Assembly (NCBI RefSeq): GCF_007993935.1
Contig: NZ_VITY01000008.1
Coordinates: 186,001-250,000, forward strand
Source: Bradyrhizobium macuxiense
Lineage (GTDB): Bacteria > Pseudomonadota > Alphaproteobacteria > Rhizobiales > Xanthobacteraceae
Reading direction: 5' to 3'
DNA length: 64,000 bases
Made by a program: the position numbers and the translations under genes. Below the pieces are notes generated by a model, which was not told where the DNA came from, ran no database searches, and worked only from the letters and a program-made list of their open reading frames with translations. Below, piece by piece: positions 53,536-61,389 of the stretch (positions within the stretch are counted from its first letter, which is position 1; every line of letters begins with the position of its first letter).

Positions 53536-53550
53536 TGGCACATTGCTTGC
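53536..53550 (+). promoter_or_regulatory. Sigma54 (RpoN) -24/-12 promoter upstream of atzF
   Basis: TGGCACATTGCTTGC: GG and GC with exactly 10 bases between them, matching TGGCAC-N5-TTGC. Transcription would start near 53562, about 60 bases before the preferred atzF start. Such promoters in Rhizobiales are often under NtrC, which suits a nitrogen-releasing enzyme. No clear NtrC enhancer was recognised. Confidence 0.75.
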
Positions 53551-53620
53551 TTCGATCGGGCTGCAATTCCCTCGCGACGGGCATCCGATGCCTCACCGCG
53601 CCAGAGACGAGGCCAACCAC

Positions 53621-55408
53621 GTGACTGAAACTGTCGCCGCGATCGTTGCCGCACACCGCTCCAAGACCATGACGCCGGCGCAGACCGTGGCGCGCAGCTA
53701 CCAGCGCATCCGCGCGCACAACGACCCCGCCATCTTCATCAGCCTGCGCGACGAGCAAGACGCGATCGCCGAGGCCGCACGTCTCACCGATCCGACGCTG
53801 CCGCTCTACGGCGTGCCGGTCGCCGTGAAGGACAATATCGACGTCGCCGGGATGCCGACCACTGCCGCCTGTCCGGCATTCGCCTATACGCCGGTGAAGG
53901 ACTCCACTGTTGTCGCCAGGCTGCGCGCGGCCGGCGCCATCATCATCGGCAAGACCAATCTCGACCAATTCGCCACCGGCCTGGTCGGTGTGCGCTCGCC
54001 CTACGGCATTCCCAAGAACCCGGTGCGCGACGACCTCGTGCCGGGTGGATCGAGCTCGGGCTCCGCGGTCGCGGTATCGGCGGGCCTCGTGCCGTTCGCG
54101 CTCGGCACCGACACCGCGGGCAGCGGCCGCGTCCCGGCGATGCTCAACAACATCGTCGGCCTCAAGCCGAGCCTCGGGCTGATCTCGAACGCCGGGCTGG
54201 TGCCGGCCTGCCGCACACTCGACTGCATCTCGGTGTTCTCGCTCACCGTCGATGACGCATTGGCCGCGCTTGCCGTGATGGCCGGGTCGGACGATGCCGA
54301 TCCGTTCTCGCGCGACCGGCCGCTCGGGCCGCTCGCGGCGTTTCCGGCGAAGCTGAAGCTCGGCATTCCCAGGTCCGGCCAGCTGATTTTTTTCGGCGAC
54401 CGCGAAGCCGAAACGGCCTATGGCGCGGCACTGACACGCTGGCAGACGCTCGGCGCCGAACTCGTCGAGTTCGACCTCGAGCCGTTCTACGAGACCGCGC
54501 GGCTGCTCTATGAGGGCCCGTGGGTCGCCGAGCGCTATCTCGTGATCCGCGACCTCTTGGCATCGTCGCCGGATGCGATCCATCCGGTGACCCGCGAGAT
54601 CACCATCGGCGGCGCGCGGCCCACCGCAGCCGATACCTTCGCCGCGCTCTATCGCCTGCAGGCGCTGCGCCGCGTGGCCGCGCGCAGCTTCACGCAATGC
54701 GATGCGATCGTGCTGCCGACCGCCCCGACGGTCTATTCCACCGCCGACGTGTTGGCCAACCCGATCGAGCTCAACTCGCGGCTCGGCACCTACACCAACT
54801 TCGTCAACCTGCTCGATCTCTGCGGCCTCGCGCTGCCGGCAGCGATGCGTCCCGACGGCGCGCCGTTCGGCATCACGCTGCTCGCGCCTGCCGGCTGCGA
54901 TGCGAAGCTTGCCGGCATCGGCCGGGTGTTCCATGCCGATACTGCACTTGGCCTCGGCGCAAAATCGCTGCCGCAACCCGCGCTCGCTCAAGTGCCGGCG
55001 CAAGCGACATCGAACGAGATCACCATCGCGGTGGTCGGCGCGCATCTCTCCGGCATGGCGCTGAACCACGAATTGACCACGCTCGATGCGCGCCTGCTGG
55101 AGGAGACCACCACCGCAGCGGACTACAAGCTCTATGCGCTCGATACCACGCCGCCGAAGCCCGGCATGCTGCGTGTCGAGGCCGGCGCGGGTGCATCGAT
55201 CAAGCTCGAGCTGTGGGCGATGTCGGCCGCCGCGTTCGGCAAATTCGTCGCCGCGATTCCGCCGCCGCTCTCGATCGGCACGATCCGGCTCGCCGACGGA
55301 CGGCAGGCCAAGGGCTTCATCGTCGAGCCCGCCGCGATCCATGGCGCGAAGGATATTTCCGCCTATGGCGGCTGGCGGGCGTTCATGGCGGAGCGGGCGA
55401 AGGTGTAG
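53621..55408 (+). CDS. atzF: Allophanate hydrolase
   Basis: A 595-residue amidase-signature enzyme that cleaves allophanate to carbon dioxide and ammonia. The Ser-Ser-Lys triad is in place: K70 (VAVKDNID), S144 in GGSSSGS and S168 in GTDTAGSGR. The C-terminal domain typical of AtzF/DUR1,2 (about 465-595; ITIAVVGAHLSGMALNHEL, then SIGTIRLADGRQAKGFIVEP) is complete. The start is taken as GTG 53621 (VTETVAAIVAAHR) because GAGG lies 8 bases before it; an in-frame ATG at 53588 is the alternative. It stands behind a sigma54-type promoter and opposite the AtzGEH locus. Confidence 0.93.
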   Translation: MTETVAAIVAAHRSKTMTPAQTVARSYQRIRAHNDPAIFISLRDEQDAIAEAARLTDPTLPLYGVPVAVKDNIDVAGMPTTAACPAFAYTPVKDSTVVARLRAAGAIIIGKTNLDQFATGLVGVRSPYGIPKNPVRDDLVPGGSSSGSAVAVSAGLVPFALGTDTAGSGRVPAMLNNIVGLKPSLGLISNAGLVPACRTLDCISVFSLTVDDALAALAVMAGSDDADPFSRDRPLGPLAAFPAKLKLGIPRSGQLIFFGDREAETAYGAALTRWQTLGAELVEFDLEPFYETARLLYEGPWVAERYLVIRDLLASSPDAIHPVTREITIGGARPTAADTFAALYRLQALRRVAARSFTQCDAIVLPTAPTVYSTADVLANPIELNSRLGTYTNFVNLLDLCGLALPAAMRPDGAPFGITLLAPAGCDAKLAGIGRVFHADTALGLGAKSLPQPALAQVPAQATSNEITIAVVGAHLSGMALNHELTTLDARLLEETTTAADYKLYALDTTPPKPGMLRVEAGAGASIKLELWAMSAAAFGKFVAAIPPPLSIGTIRLADGRQAKGFIVEPAAIHGAKDISAYGGWRAFMAERAKV

Positions 55409-55465
55409 CCGCTAGGCTGGCGCACTCCCTTGCTTCGCTCTTGCGGGGCAGCAAGATCTCACCTT

Positions 55466-55552
55466 CGTCATTGCGAGCGAAGCGAAGCAATCCATATCTC
55501 CGCGTGGATCGACAGATGGATTGCTTCGTCGCTTCGCTCCTCGCAATGACGG
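55466..55552. repeat. Palindromic repeat, GTCATTGCGAGCGAAGCGAAG family (copy 4)
   Basis: Arms cgtcattgcgagcgaagcg and cttcgctcctcgcaatgacg, inner pair 'gcaatccat/atggattgc'. Between convergent atzF and gntR. Confidence 0.92.
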
Positions 55553-55564
55553 GAGGAGCGAGAG

Positions 55565-56296
55565 CTACACCGACACCGCGTAGGTCTCGTATTCGCCGCG
55601 CACCTGCGCTATATGAGCGCGCATCGCAGCCGCAGCGCCGGTTTTGTCGCCGCGCAGGATGGCGACGACGACGCGGTCGTGCTCGGCATGGGACTTTGCC
55701 AGACGCCCGAGGTTGCGGAACTGGGCGCGGCGGAACGGCTGCACACGCACCCGTGTCGCCAGTGTGATCTCGGCGATATAGGCGTTCTGCGAGCCGGCGT
55801 AGATCGCGTTGTGAAAGCGCTCATTGACCTCGTGGAAGCGCTCGGGATTGCCGGTGTAGCTCAACACCCGCAGCTCCTCGTGGATCGCCTCCAGCGCATG
55901 GCGCTCCGCCGGAATCATCCGCTCGGCGGCAAGGCCGGCGCAGATCGCTTCCAGCTCGGCCATCGCCTCGAACATGCCGGTGAGCCGCTCGAGCGAGGGC
56001 CGCGCCACCACCGCGCCGCGATGCGCGCGGGCATCGATCAGGCCGCTCGCAGCAAGCTGCCGCAATGCCTCCCGCACCGGGGTGCGCGAGACATTGAAGC
56101 GGCGCGCAAGGTCGGTTTCATCGAGCCCGGCGCCGGGCGGCAGCGTGCCGCGCACGATCTCGTCGGCGAGTTGCAGGCGCAGCTCTTCGGCGCGCGTGAC
56201 CTTGTCGACCAGCGACGACGGGCGATCGACGCGCGGCACGACCGGCTCGGATTCAGTGGCTTGCTGCGCGCGGGTCGGAAGATCGTCCAGGCTCAT
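55565..56296 (-). CDS. GntR family regulator, FCD (FadR-like) subfamily
   Basis: A 243-residue regulator: winged helix about 35-100 (LADEIVRGTLPPGAGLDETDLARRFNVSRTPVREALRQL), then an FCD ligand domain (about 110-235) with conserved metal-site pattern (FHEVNERFHNAIY, then SHAEHDRVV). It lies 17 bases after atzH and is the last gene of the importer-atzGEH run, so it probably controls the whole operon, perhaps also atzF opposite. Ligands in this class are small carboxylic acids or amides. Confidence 0.9.
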   Translation of the reverse strand: MSLDDLPTRAQQATESEPVVPRVDRPSSLVDKVTRAEELRLQLADEIVRGTLPPGAGLDETDLARRFNVSRTPVREALRQLAASGLIDARAHRGAVVARPSLERLTGMFEAMAELEAICAGLAAERMIPAERHALEAIHEELRVLSYTGNPERFHEVNERFHNAIYAGSQNAYIAEITLATRVRVQPFRRAQFRNLGRLAKSHAEHDRVVVAILRGDKTGAAAAMRAHIAQVRGEYETYAVSV

Positions 56297-56313
56297 GGCT
56301 CAAGCGCTCTTGT

Positions 56314-56706
56314 TCAAACGCCTTTGGGCTCGTCGATGACGCTGACATGGGCCGCGACGATTCTCCAGCCCTCGGGGAAGCGAATCCACGTCTGCATCTG
56401 CCGTCCCACCCTACCCGGCGTGCTGTCCCGATAGAACAGCGTCGAGGCGATCGCGGTGTCGCGGCCATAGGTCGTGATGACGGTACGGTCGATCTTGCGC
56501 ATCAGGCCGACCGGCGAGCGCCCGGCGCGAAACGCCATGATCTCGGCATAGCCATAAAGGTTCTCGCCGATGCCGTAGCGCAGCGTGCGAGCGTCGTTGT
56601 GGAAGAGCTCGTCGAGCACGGCCACATCGTTCGACACCAGCGCCGTCTCGTAGCGCTCGAACTGCGCGGTCACCTCGGCAACCACATCGGGGAGATCGAC
56701 GTACAT
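56314..56706 (-). CDS. atzH: AtzH/HpxZ-like protein (DUF3225)
   Basis: A 130-residue SnoaL-fold protein that opens MYVDLPDVVAEVTAQFERYE. It has LDELFHNDARTLRYGIGENLYGYAEI and the C-terminal QTWIRFPEGWRIVAAHVSV segment of the AtzH/HpxZ family. AtzH of atrazine degraders is an amidase acting on 1-carboxybiuret/1,3-dicarboxyurea; HpxZ accompanies oxalurate use. The start at 56706 directly follows the atzE stop, almost without a gap, so the two are coupled. Its natural substrate here is not known. Confidence 0.85.
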   Translation of the reverse strand: MYVDLPDVVAEVTAQFERYETALVSNDVAVLDELFHNDARTLRYGIGENLYGYAEIMAFRAGRSPVGLMRKIDRTVITTYGRDTAIASTLFYRDSTPGRVGRQMQTWIRFPEGWRIVAAHVSVIDEPKGV

Positions 56707-56707
56707 A

Positions 56708-58105
56708 CTAGAATCCCTTCGGCGCAGGCGCGTTCGCAACGCCCATCTGTTCGAGTGCGTAGGCGACCCGCAGCGCGATGTCCTCGCGCCAGGGCGCGGC
56801 AATGATCTGCACGCCGATCGGCATTGGTTCAAGCGGCACCGGCACGGCAGCCACCGGCAGGCCGATGAAGGAGATCGGCTGGGTATGGATACCGATATTG
56901 GGACGCACCGGAAGCTCGACCCCATCGAGCGTAAAAGTGGCCTGACCGATCTTCGGCGCGGTGCACGGGGTTGCCGGCGCCAGGATCACGTCGACCGACT
57001 GGAACAGCTCCAGCACCCTGGCACGATACCAGCGGCGGAACTTCTGCGCCTTGTCGACATGAACCGCCGGGATCATCGCGCCCGCAAACAAGCGGTCGCG
57101 CACCGCCGGATCGAAATCGCCCGCACGCTTGCGCAGCCGGTCGAGGTGCAGCGCGACGCCCTCGGTCGTGGTGATGATGAAGGCCGCCGCACGGGCACGC
57201 GCCGCTTCCGGCAGCTCCACGGTCCGCGTCGCGCCGAGCGCCTTTGCCACGCGCGCGACCGCTTCGACAGCCTCCGGCAACAGATTCTGCTGGAAATAGC
57301 CGCCGGCGATCGCAACCCGCAGCCCGCTGATCCCCTCGGCAAGCAGCGGCATCGTGGGCTCGAGCGGCCGCGCGACGCAGGCGGGATCATCCGTGTCGGG
57401 CCCCTGCATGACGTCGTAAGCGAGGGCGAGATCCGTCACGCCGCGCGCAAACGGACCGAGATGATCGAGGCTCGCGACGAACGGAAAGGATCGCGCGCGC
57501 GACAGCCGGCCATAGGTCGGCTTCAGGCCAAAGATGCCGCAGAATGACGACGGCACCCGGATCGAGCCGTTGGTATCGGAGCCAAGCGCGATCGGCACCA
57601 GCGCGCCGCCGACGGCGCTGCCGGAGCCGCCCGAGGAGCCGCCGGCCATCCGCGTTGGATCGTGCGGATTGCGCGATGGACCGTCATGCGCGTTCTCGCC
57701 GGTGAAGTCGTAGGCGTATTCGCCCATGTTGAGCGCGCCGACCAGCACGGCACCGGCCGCCTCCATCCGCTCGATCAGCGTGGCATCGCGCGGCGAGGCC
57801 GGCAGGTCGCGATTGATCTTCGAGCCGGCGCGGGTCGCGAGGCCCTCTACGTCGAACAGGTTCTTCACCGCGAACGGTACGCCGGCCAGCGGACCGACGG
57901 ATTTTCCCGCTGCGATCTCCGCATCGATCGCACGCGCCTTTGCACGGGCGCGATCGGCGGTGACGTCGGTGAAGGCATTGAGGACCTTGTCGTGAACAGC
58001 GATGCGCACGAGCGCCGCCTCGGTCGCCGCAACGGCGGTGATCTTGCGGTTCGAGACGGCCTGCGCGATTTCGCCGGCCGACATGGACGCGGGAGCTTCG
58101 GACAT
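56708..58105 (-). CDS. atzE: AtzE-like amidase (GatA relative)
   Basis: A 465-residue amidase-signature enzyme. The catalytic triad is K81 (PFAVKNLFD), S157 (AGGSSGGSGS) and S181 (GSDTNGSIRVP). Together with the small AtzG it forms the AtzEG complex, which in Pseudomonas sp. ADP hydrolyses 1-carboxybiuret; it derives from the GatCA amidotransferase. The start at 58105 (MSEAPASMSAGEIAQ) lies 7 bases after the atzG stop. It is followed directly by atzH. In Proteobacteria outside s-triazine plasmids such operons are found beside peptide-type importers, with unknown substrate. Confidence 0.92.
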   Translation of the reverse strand: MSEAPASMSAGEIAQAVSNRKITAVAATEAALVRIAVHDKVLNAFTDVTADRARAKARAIDAEIAAGKSVGPLAGVPFAVKNLFDVEGLATRAGSKINRDLPASPRDATLIERMEAAGAVLVGALNMGEYAYDFTGENAHDGPSRNPHDPTRMAGGSSGGSGSAVGGALVPIALGSDTNGSIRVPSSFCGIFGLKPTYGRLSRARSFPFVASLDHLGPFARGVTDLALAYDVMQGPDTDDPACVARPLEPTMPLLAEGISGLRVAIAGGYFQQNLLPEAVEAVARVAKALGATRTVELPEAARARAAAFIITTTEGVALHLDRLRKRAGDFDPAVRDRLFAGAMIPAVHVDKAQKFRRWYRARVLELFQSVDVILAPATPCTAPKIGQATFTLDGVELPVRPNIGIHTQPISFIGLPVAAVPVPLEPMPIGVQIIAAPWREDIALRVAYALEQMGVANAPAPKGF

Positions 58106-58112
58106 CGCGATC

Positions 58113-58292
58113 TCAGGCCGAATAGATCGCAGCCGATGCGGCGTCATCGGGCAGCGGGAAGTCATCGACCAGTTTCGCCAGCCGCAGCGCGACCTCGAGA
58201 TTGGCGCGCACCGCGGGACGCCAGGCGTCATCCAGCGGCAGCTCCAGCGCGCGGGCGGCGGCATTTACGTAGTCGTCGAGTTGATCGGCCAT
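58113..58292 (-). CDS. atzG: AtzG-like small subunit (GatC relative, DUF4089)
   Basis: A 59-residue protein that opens MADQLDDYVNAAARALELPLDDAWRPAVRANLEVALRLAKLVDDFPL, the helical pattern of AtzG/GatC-type subunits that clamp AtzE. It is too short for standard size cut-offs and easily missed. The start at 58292 has no Met closer to the palindromic repeat that forms its leader; an in-frame extension to 58355 would run through that repeat and is not likely. The stop is 7 bases from the atzE start. Confidence 0.85.
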   Translation of the reverse strand: MADQLDDYVNAAARALELPLDDAWRPAVRANLEVALRLAKLVDDFPLPDDAASAAIYSA

Positions 58293-58312
58293 TTCGCTCC
58301 CAACGATTTTGC

Positions 58313-58357
58313 GCATGATCTGTTCGGAAAACCGGTTCCCACTTTTCCGGATCATGC
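58313..58357. repeat. RPE-like palindromic repeat, GCATGATC...CGGATCATGC (copy 2)
   Basis: GCATGATCTGTTCGGAAAAC pairs with cacttttccggatcatgcg. It fills the space between the ATPase stop (58359) and atzG start, so it must be in the transcript leader of atzG. Same family as 20895-20940. Confidence 0.88.
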
Positions 58358-58358
58358 G

Positions 58359-60185
58359 TCAGGAAACCGGCAACGGCGGATGCGGGATCGCCGTCAGCAG
58401 TTCTTTTGTATAGGCATCCTGCGGATTGCCCAAGACGCCTTCGGATGTGCCCTGCTCCACGATGCGGCCGGCGCGCATCACGATGACGCGATCACACAGC
58501 AGGCGCACCACGTTGAGATCGTGCGACACGAACAGATAGCTCATGCCCATCGACTGCTTGAGGTCCTGCAGCAGATTGAGCACGACGGCCTGCACGGAGA
58601 CATCGAGCGCCGCGGTCGGCTCGTCGAGGATCACGAGCTTCGGATGCAGCGCGATGGCGCGTGCGATACCGACGCGGGCCTTCTGGCCGCCGGACAGCTG
58701 GTGCGGAAAGCGGTCCAGCAGATTGACCGGCAGGCCGACCAGCCGCGCGAGGTCCTCGCAGCGGTCGCGGAGCGCGTCGCGCCCCCTGATATCGCCGAGC
58801 TGCATGATCGGGTCTGCGATCGCGCGCGCCGCGGTGAAACGCGGATTGAGGCTGTCGGTCGGATCCTGGAACACCATCTGGATCTGGCTGCGCCGCGGCA
58901 GCCGCGCAAAGGATTGCGGCATGATGCCGCCGATGTCCTCGCCGTCGAACATGATGCGGCCGGAGGTCTGGTCCAGGAGCCGCATCACCATCATCGACGT
59001 CGTCGACTTGCCGCAGCCGGATTCGCCGACCAGGCCTACGCTCTCGCCATGGTCAACCGAGAAACTGATGCCGTCGACGGCGCGGAAGATGTCCTCCTCG
59101 GCCGGCGGCTTGCGGCCGAACAGTTTTGTCAGCACCGAGCCCGCGCCCTGGCGGGGGTATTCCTTGACGAGCTTTTCGACTGACAGGAGGGGCTCGATCC
59201 GCTCCCTCTCCCCGTTCTTTACCGGGAGAGGGTCGGGGTGAGGGGCTGCATCCAAGAACACGGCTCGTGGAGAGTCCCCCTCACCCGCCCCGCTCAGGCG
59301 CGCAGGTGCGCTGCCGAGCGGGTCGGCCTCTCCCCGCGTGCGGGGAGAGGCGAGAGAGTCCTCCTCCGGCAACAAATCGCGCAGCGACACGCCGAGCCGC
59401 GGCGTCGCGCGCATCAGCTTCTTCGTGTAGTCGTGCTGAGGCGCGGCGAAGATGTCGGCCGACTTTGCGGTCTCGACCACGCGGCCCTTCTCCATCACCA
59501 CGACGCGGTCGCAATAGGCGGCGGCGAGGCCGAGATCATGCGTGATCAGGATCGTCGACATCGCGCGGCGCTTTGTCAGCTCGACGATCAAATCCATCAC
59601 CGCCTTCTGGGTGGTGACGTCGAGGCCGGTGGTCGGCTCGTCGGCGATCAGTAGCTGCGGGTTGCAGGCCAGCGCGAGCGCGATGACGACGCGCTGGCAC
59701 ATGCCGCCTGACAGCTCGAACGGATAGGCGTGATAGCGCTCGCGCGGCCGCGCGATCTTGACCTGCTCCAGCGCCTCGATCGCGGTCTCGCCGCGGTCGG
59801 TGACCTGGGCCTGCTGCACATGCTGGCGCAGCACGTCCTCGATCTGGTGCCCGACCTTGCGGATCGGATTGAGCGCGGCGCGTGGGTTCTGGAAGATCAT
59901 CGAGACTTCGCGGCCGCGCAGATCGCGCATCTGGCTCTCGGAGGCCGACTTGACGTCGATGCCGGAGAACATCACCGAGCCCTCGGCGATCCGCCCCGCC
60001 CGGTCGAGGATGCGCATCACGGCATATGAGGTCACCGACTTGCCGGAGCCGGACTCGCCGACGATGCCGACGGTCTCGCCCTTGCCGACGGATATGTTGA
60101 CGTGCTGCACCGCCTTGACGATGCCGCGGCGGGTGGTGAACTCGACGGTGAGGTCCCTGACGTCGAGCAGCGGCTGGGCGGTCAT
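58359..60185 (-). CDS. Peptide/nickel-type ABC transporter fused ATPase (DppD-DppF fusion)
   Basis: A 608-residue protein with two full ABC domains: Walker A GESGSGKS (43-50) and signature ELSGGMCQR in the first, and GESGCGKST (about 387-395), QLSGGQKARV and VILDEPTAALD in the second. It energises the permeases upstream. The linker (about residues 275-329) is encoded by a palindromic repeat and reads TRGEADPLGSAPARLSGAGEG and PHPDPLPVKNGERE; its length is a multiple of three and it contains no stop. The start at 60185 (MTAQPLLDVRDL) is a normal ABC start. The stop lies 1 base from the RPE-like repeat that leads into atzG. Confidence 0.93.
   Translation of the reverse strand: MTAQPLLDVRDLTVEFTTRRGIVKAVQHVNISVGKGETVGIVGESGSGKSVTSYAVMRILDRAGRIAEGSVMFSGIDVKSASESQMRDLRGREVSMIFQNPRAALNPIRKVGHQIEDVLRQHVQQAQVTDRGETAIEALEQVKIARPRERYHAYPFELSGGMCQRVVIALALACNPQLLIADEPTTGLDVTTQKAVMDLIVELTKRRAMSTILITHDLGLAAAYCDRVVVMEKGRVVETAKSADIFAAPQHDYTKKLMRATPRLGVSLRDLLPEEDSLASPRTRGEADPLGSAPARLSGAGEGDSPRAVFLDAAPHPDPLPVKNGERERIEPLLSVEKLVKEYPRQGAGSVLTKLFGRKPPAEEDIFRAVDGISFSVDHGESVGLVGESGCGKSTTSMMVMRLLDQTSGRIMFDGEDIGGIMPQSFARLPRRSQIQMVFQDPTDSLNPRFTAARAIADPIMQLGDIRGRDALRDRCEDLARLVGLPVNLLDRFPHQLSGGQKARVGIARAIALHPKLVILDEPTAALDVSVQAVVLNLLQDLKQSMGMSYLFVSHDLNVVRLLCDRVIVMRAGRIVEQGTSEGVLGNPQDAYTKELLTAIPHPPLPVS
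59199..59360. repeat. Palindromic repeat inserted in frame inside the ABC ATPase gene
   Basis: Contains ctctccccgttctttaccgg, ggtcggggtgaggggctgc, ccctcacccgccccgctcag and cctctccccgcgtgcgggga, parts of the intergenic family seen at 37741-37873. It codes for about 54 linker residues between the two nucleotide-binding domains. Confidence 0.88.
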
Positions 60186-60252
60186 GCGCGCCTCCCCGCA
60201 TGCGAAAATCCGCAAAACAACCCCATGCAAAGCAAGGCGGGCACCGCTCTCA

Positions 60253-60424
60253 CGCTCCCTCCCCCACGCAACCGGGGTTCACCCCGGTTGCGTATTATTG
60301 AACTGCGCAAGTCGGGCAGGCCCGACTTGCGATGGGGGAGGGTTGGGGAGAGGGGTGGCCCCAGGCAAGGTCGGAGTTCGTGGCTACCCCTCTCCCTGCC
60401 CCTCCCCCGCAAGGGGGGAGGGAA
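60253..60424. repeat. Composite palindromic repeat, CCCTCCCCC family with nested insertion (copy 3)
   Basis: The left hairpin has a 66-base block (60266-60331) in place of its TTGC tip; the block holds acgcaaccggggtt/accccggttgcg and gcaagtcggg/cccgacttgc. The right unit (tacccctctccc...gcaaggggggagg) is simple. It fills the 300-base gap between the dppC-like and ATPase genes; nothing else was seen there. Confidence 0.9.
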
Positions 60425-60486
60425 TGAGAGAGCAGTGCGCTCCTCACTTCCAAACGTTGCGCTTCCCTCCCCGCATTTGCCTATCA

Positions 60487-61386
60487 TCACGTCCTCCGCT
60501 GCGGGTCGACGATGTCGCGCAGGCCGTCGCCGAGCAGGTTGAAGCAGAATACCGCGATCATCAGTGCAAGGCCGGGGAATAGCGCGATCCACCATTCGCC
60601 GGACACCATGAAGCCGGCACCCTCGGCGACCATGATGCCCCACTCCGCAGTCGGCGGCCGGACGCCGAGGCCGATGAACGACAGGCCCGCAGCATTGAGG
60701 ATCGCATAGCCCATGGTCAGCGACATCTGCACGATCATGATCGGCATGATGTTGGGCAGGATGTGCCCGAGCAGGATGCGGTATTCGCCATTGCCGGACA
60801 GCCGCGCCGCCTGCACGAAGCCGGCGTTGCGGCGAACATTGGCTTCCGCGCGCGCGACGCGGGCATAGAGCGGAAAATTCACGATCGCGGTCGCGATGAT
60901 GATGTTCTGCACCGTGTTGCCGAGCGCCGCGACGATGCCCATCGCGAGCACGAACAGCGGAAACGCCATGATGGTGTCGGCGATCCGGCCGACGATACGG
61001 TCGGTCCAGCCGCCGAAATAGCCGGCGGCGATGCCGGCGAGCCCGCCCATCAGGAACACCAGCACGACGGAGGCCACCGCGATGAAGGTGTCCAGTCGCG
61101 TGGCGACGATGACGCGGCTGAAGATGTCGCGGCCGAGTTGATCGGTGCCGAACCAGTGCGCGGCGGACGGCGGTTTCAATGCCGCCGCAGTGTCGGACGC
61201 GAGCGGGTCGTATGGCACGACGTACGGACCGAACAGCGCGGCGAACATGATCAGGATCAGCAGCGCGAAGGCAAAGCCGGTGACCTTGTTCTCGCTCAGC
61301 ACATAGCGGGTCTGTTCGAAGACTGCGGCAAGCCCGGAGGTGCGGGCGGGACCTGCGGGTTCGACGGTCGGTGCAACGCTGCTCAC
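60487..61386 (-). CDS. Peptide/nickel-type ABC transporter permease DppC-like
   Basis: A 299-residue permease with about six membrane segments, an N-terminal cytoplasmic part and the conserved HWFGTDQLGRDIFSRVI segment of DppC/OppC, then the EAA loop (VQAARLSGNGEYRILLGHILPN). It pairs with the DppB-like permease, from which it is separated by 3 bases. The gap to the ATPase gene (300 bases) holds a composite palindromic repeat. Confidence 0.94.
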   Translation of the reverse strand: MSSVAPTVEPAGPARTSGLAAVFEQTRYVLSENKVTGFAFALLILIMFAALFGPYVVPYDPLASDTAAALKPPSAAHWFGTDQLGRDIFSRVIVATRLDTFIAVASVVLVFLMGGLAGIAAGYFGGWTDRIVGRIADTIMAFPLFVLAMGIVAALGNTVQNIIIATAIVNFPLYARVARAEANVRRNAGFVQAARLSGNGEYRILLGHILPNIMPIMIVQMSLTMGYAILNAAGLSFIGLGVRPPTAEWGIMVAEGAGFMVSGEWWIALFPGLALMIAVFCFNLLGDGLRDIVDPQRRT

Positions 61387-61389
61387 GCT

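Noticed and set aside
53456..55342. 628-codon minus-strand frame opposite atzF
   Set aside because: The plus-strand protein is a complete allophanate hydrolase with catalytic residues; the antisense frame has no recognisable domain and is Arg/Gly-rich.
28140..55552. Repeated GTCATTGCGAG units as a CRISPR or transposon
   Set aside because: Copies are single, kilobases apart, without spacers or a transposase, so they are dispersed palindromic repeats.
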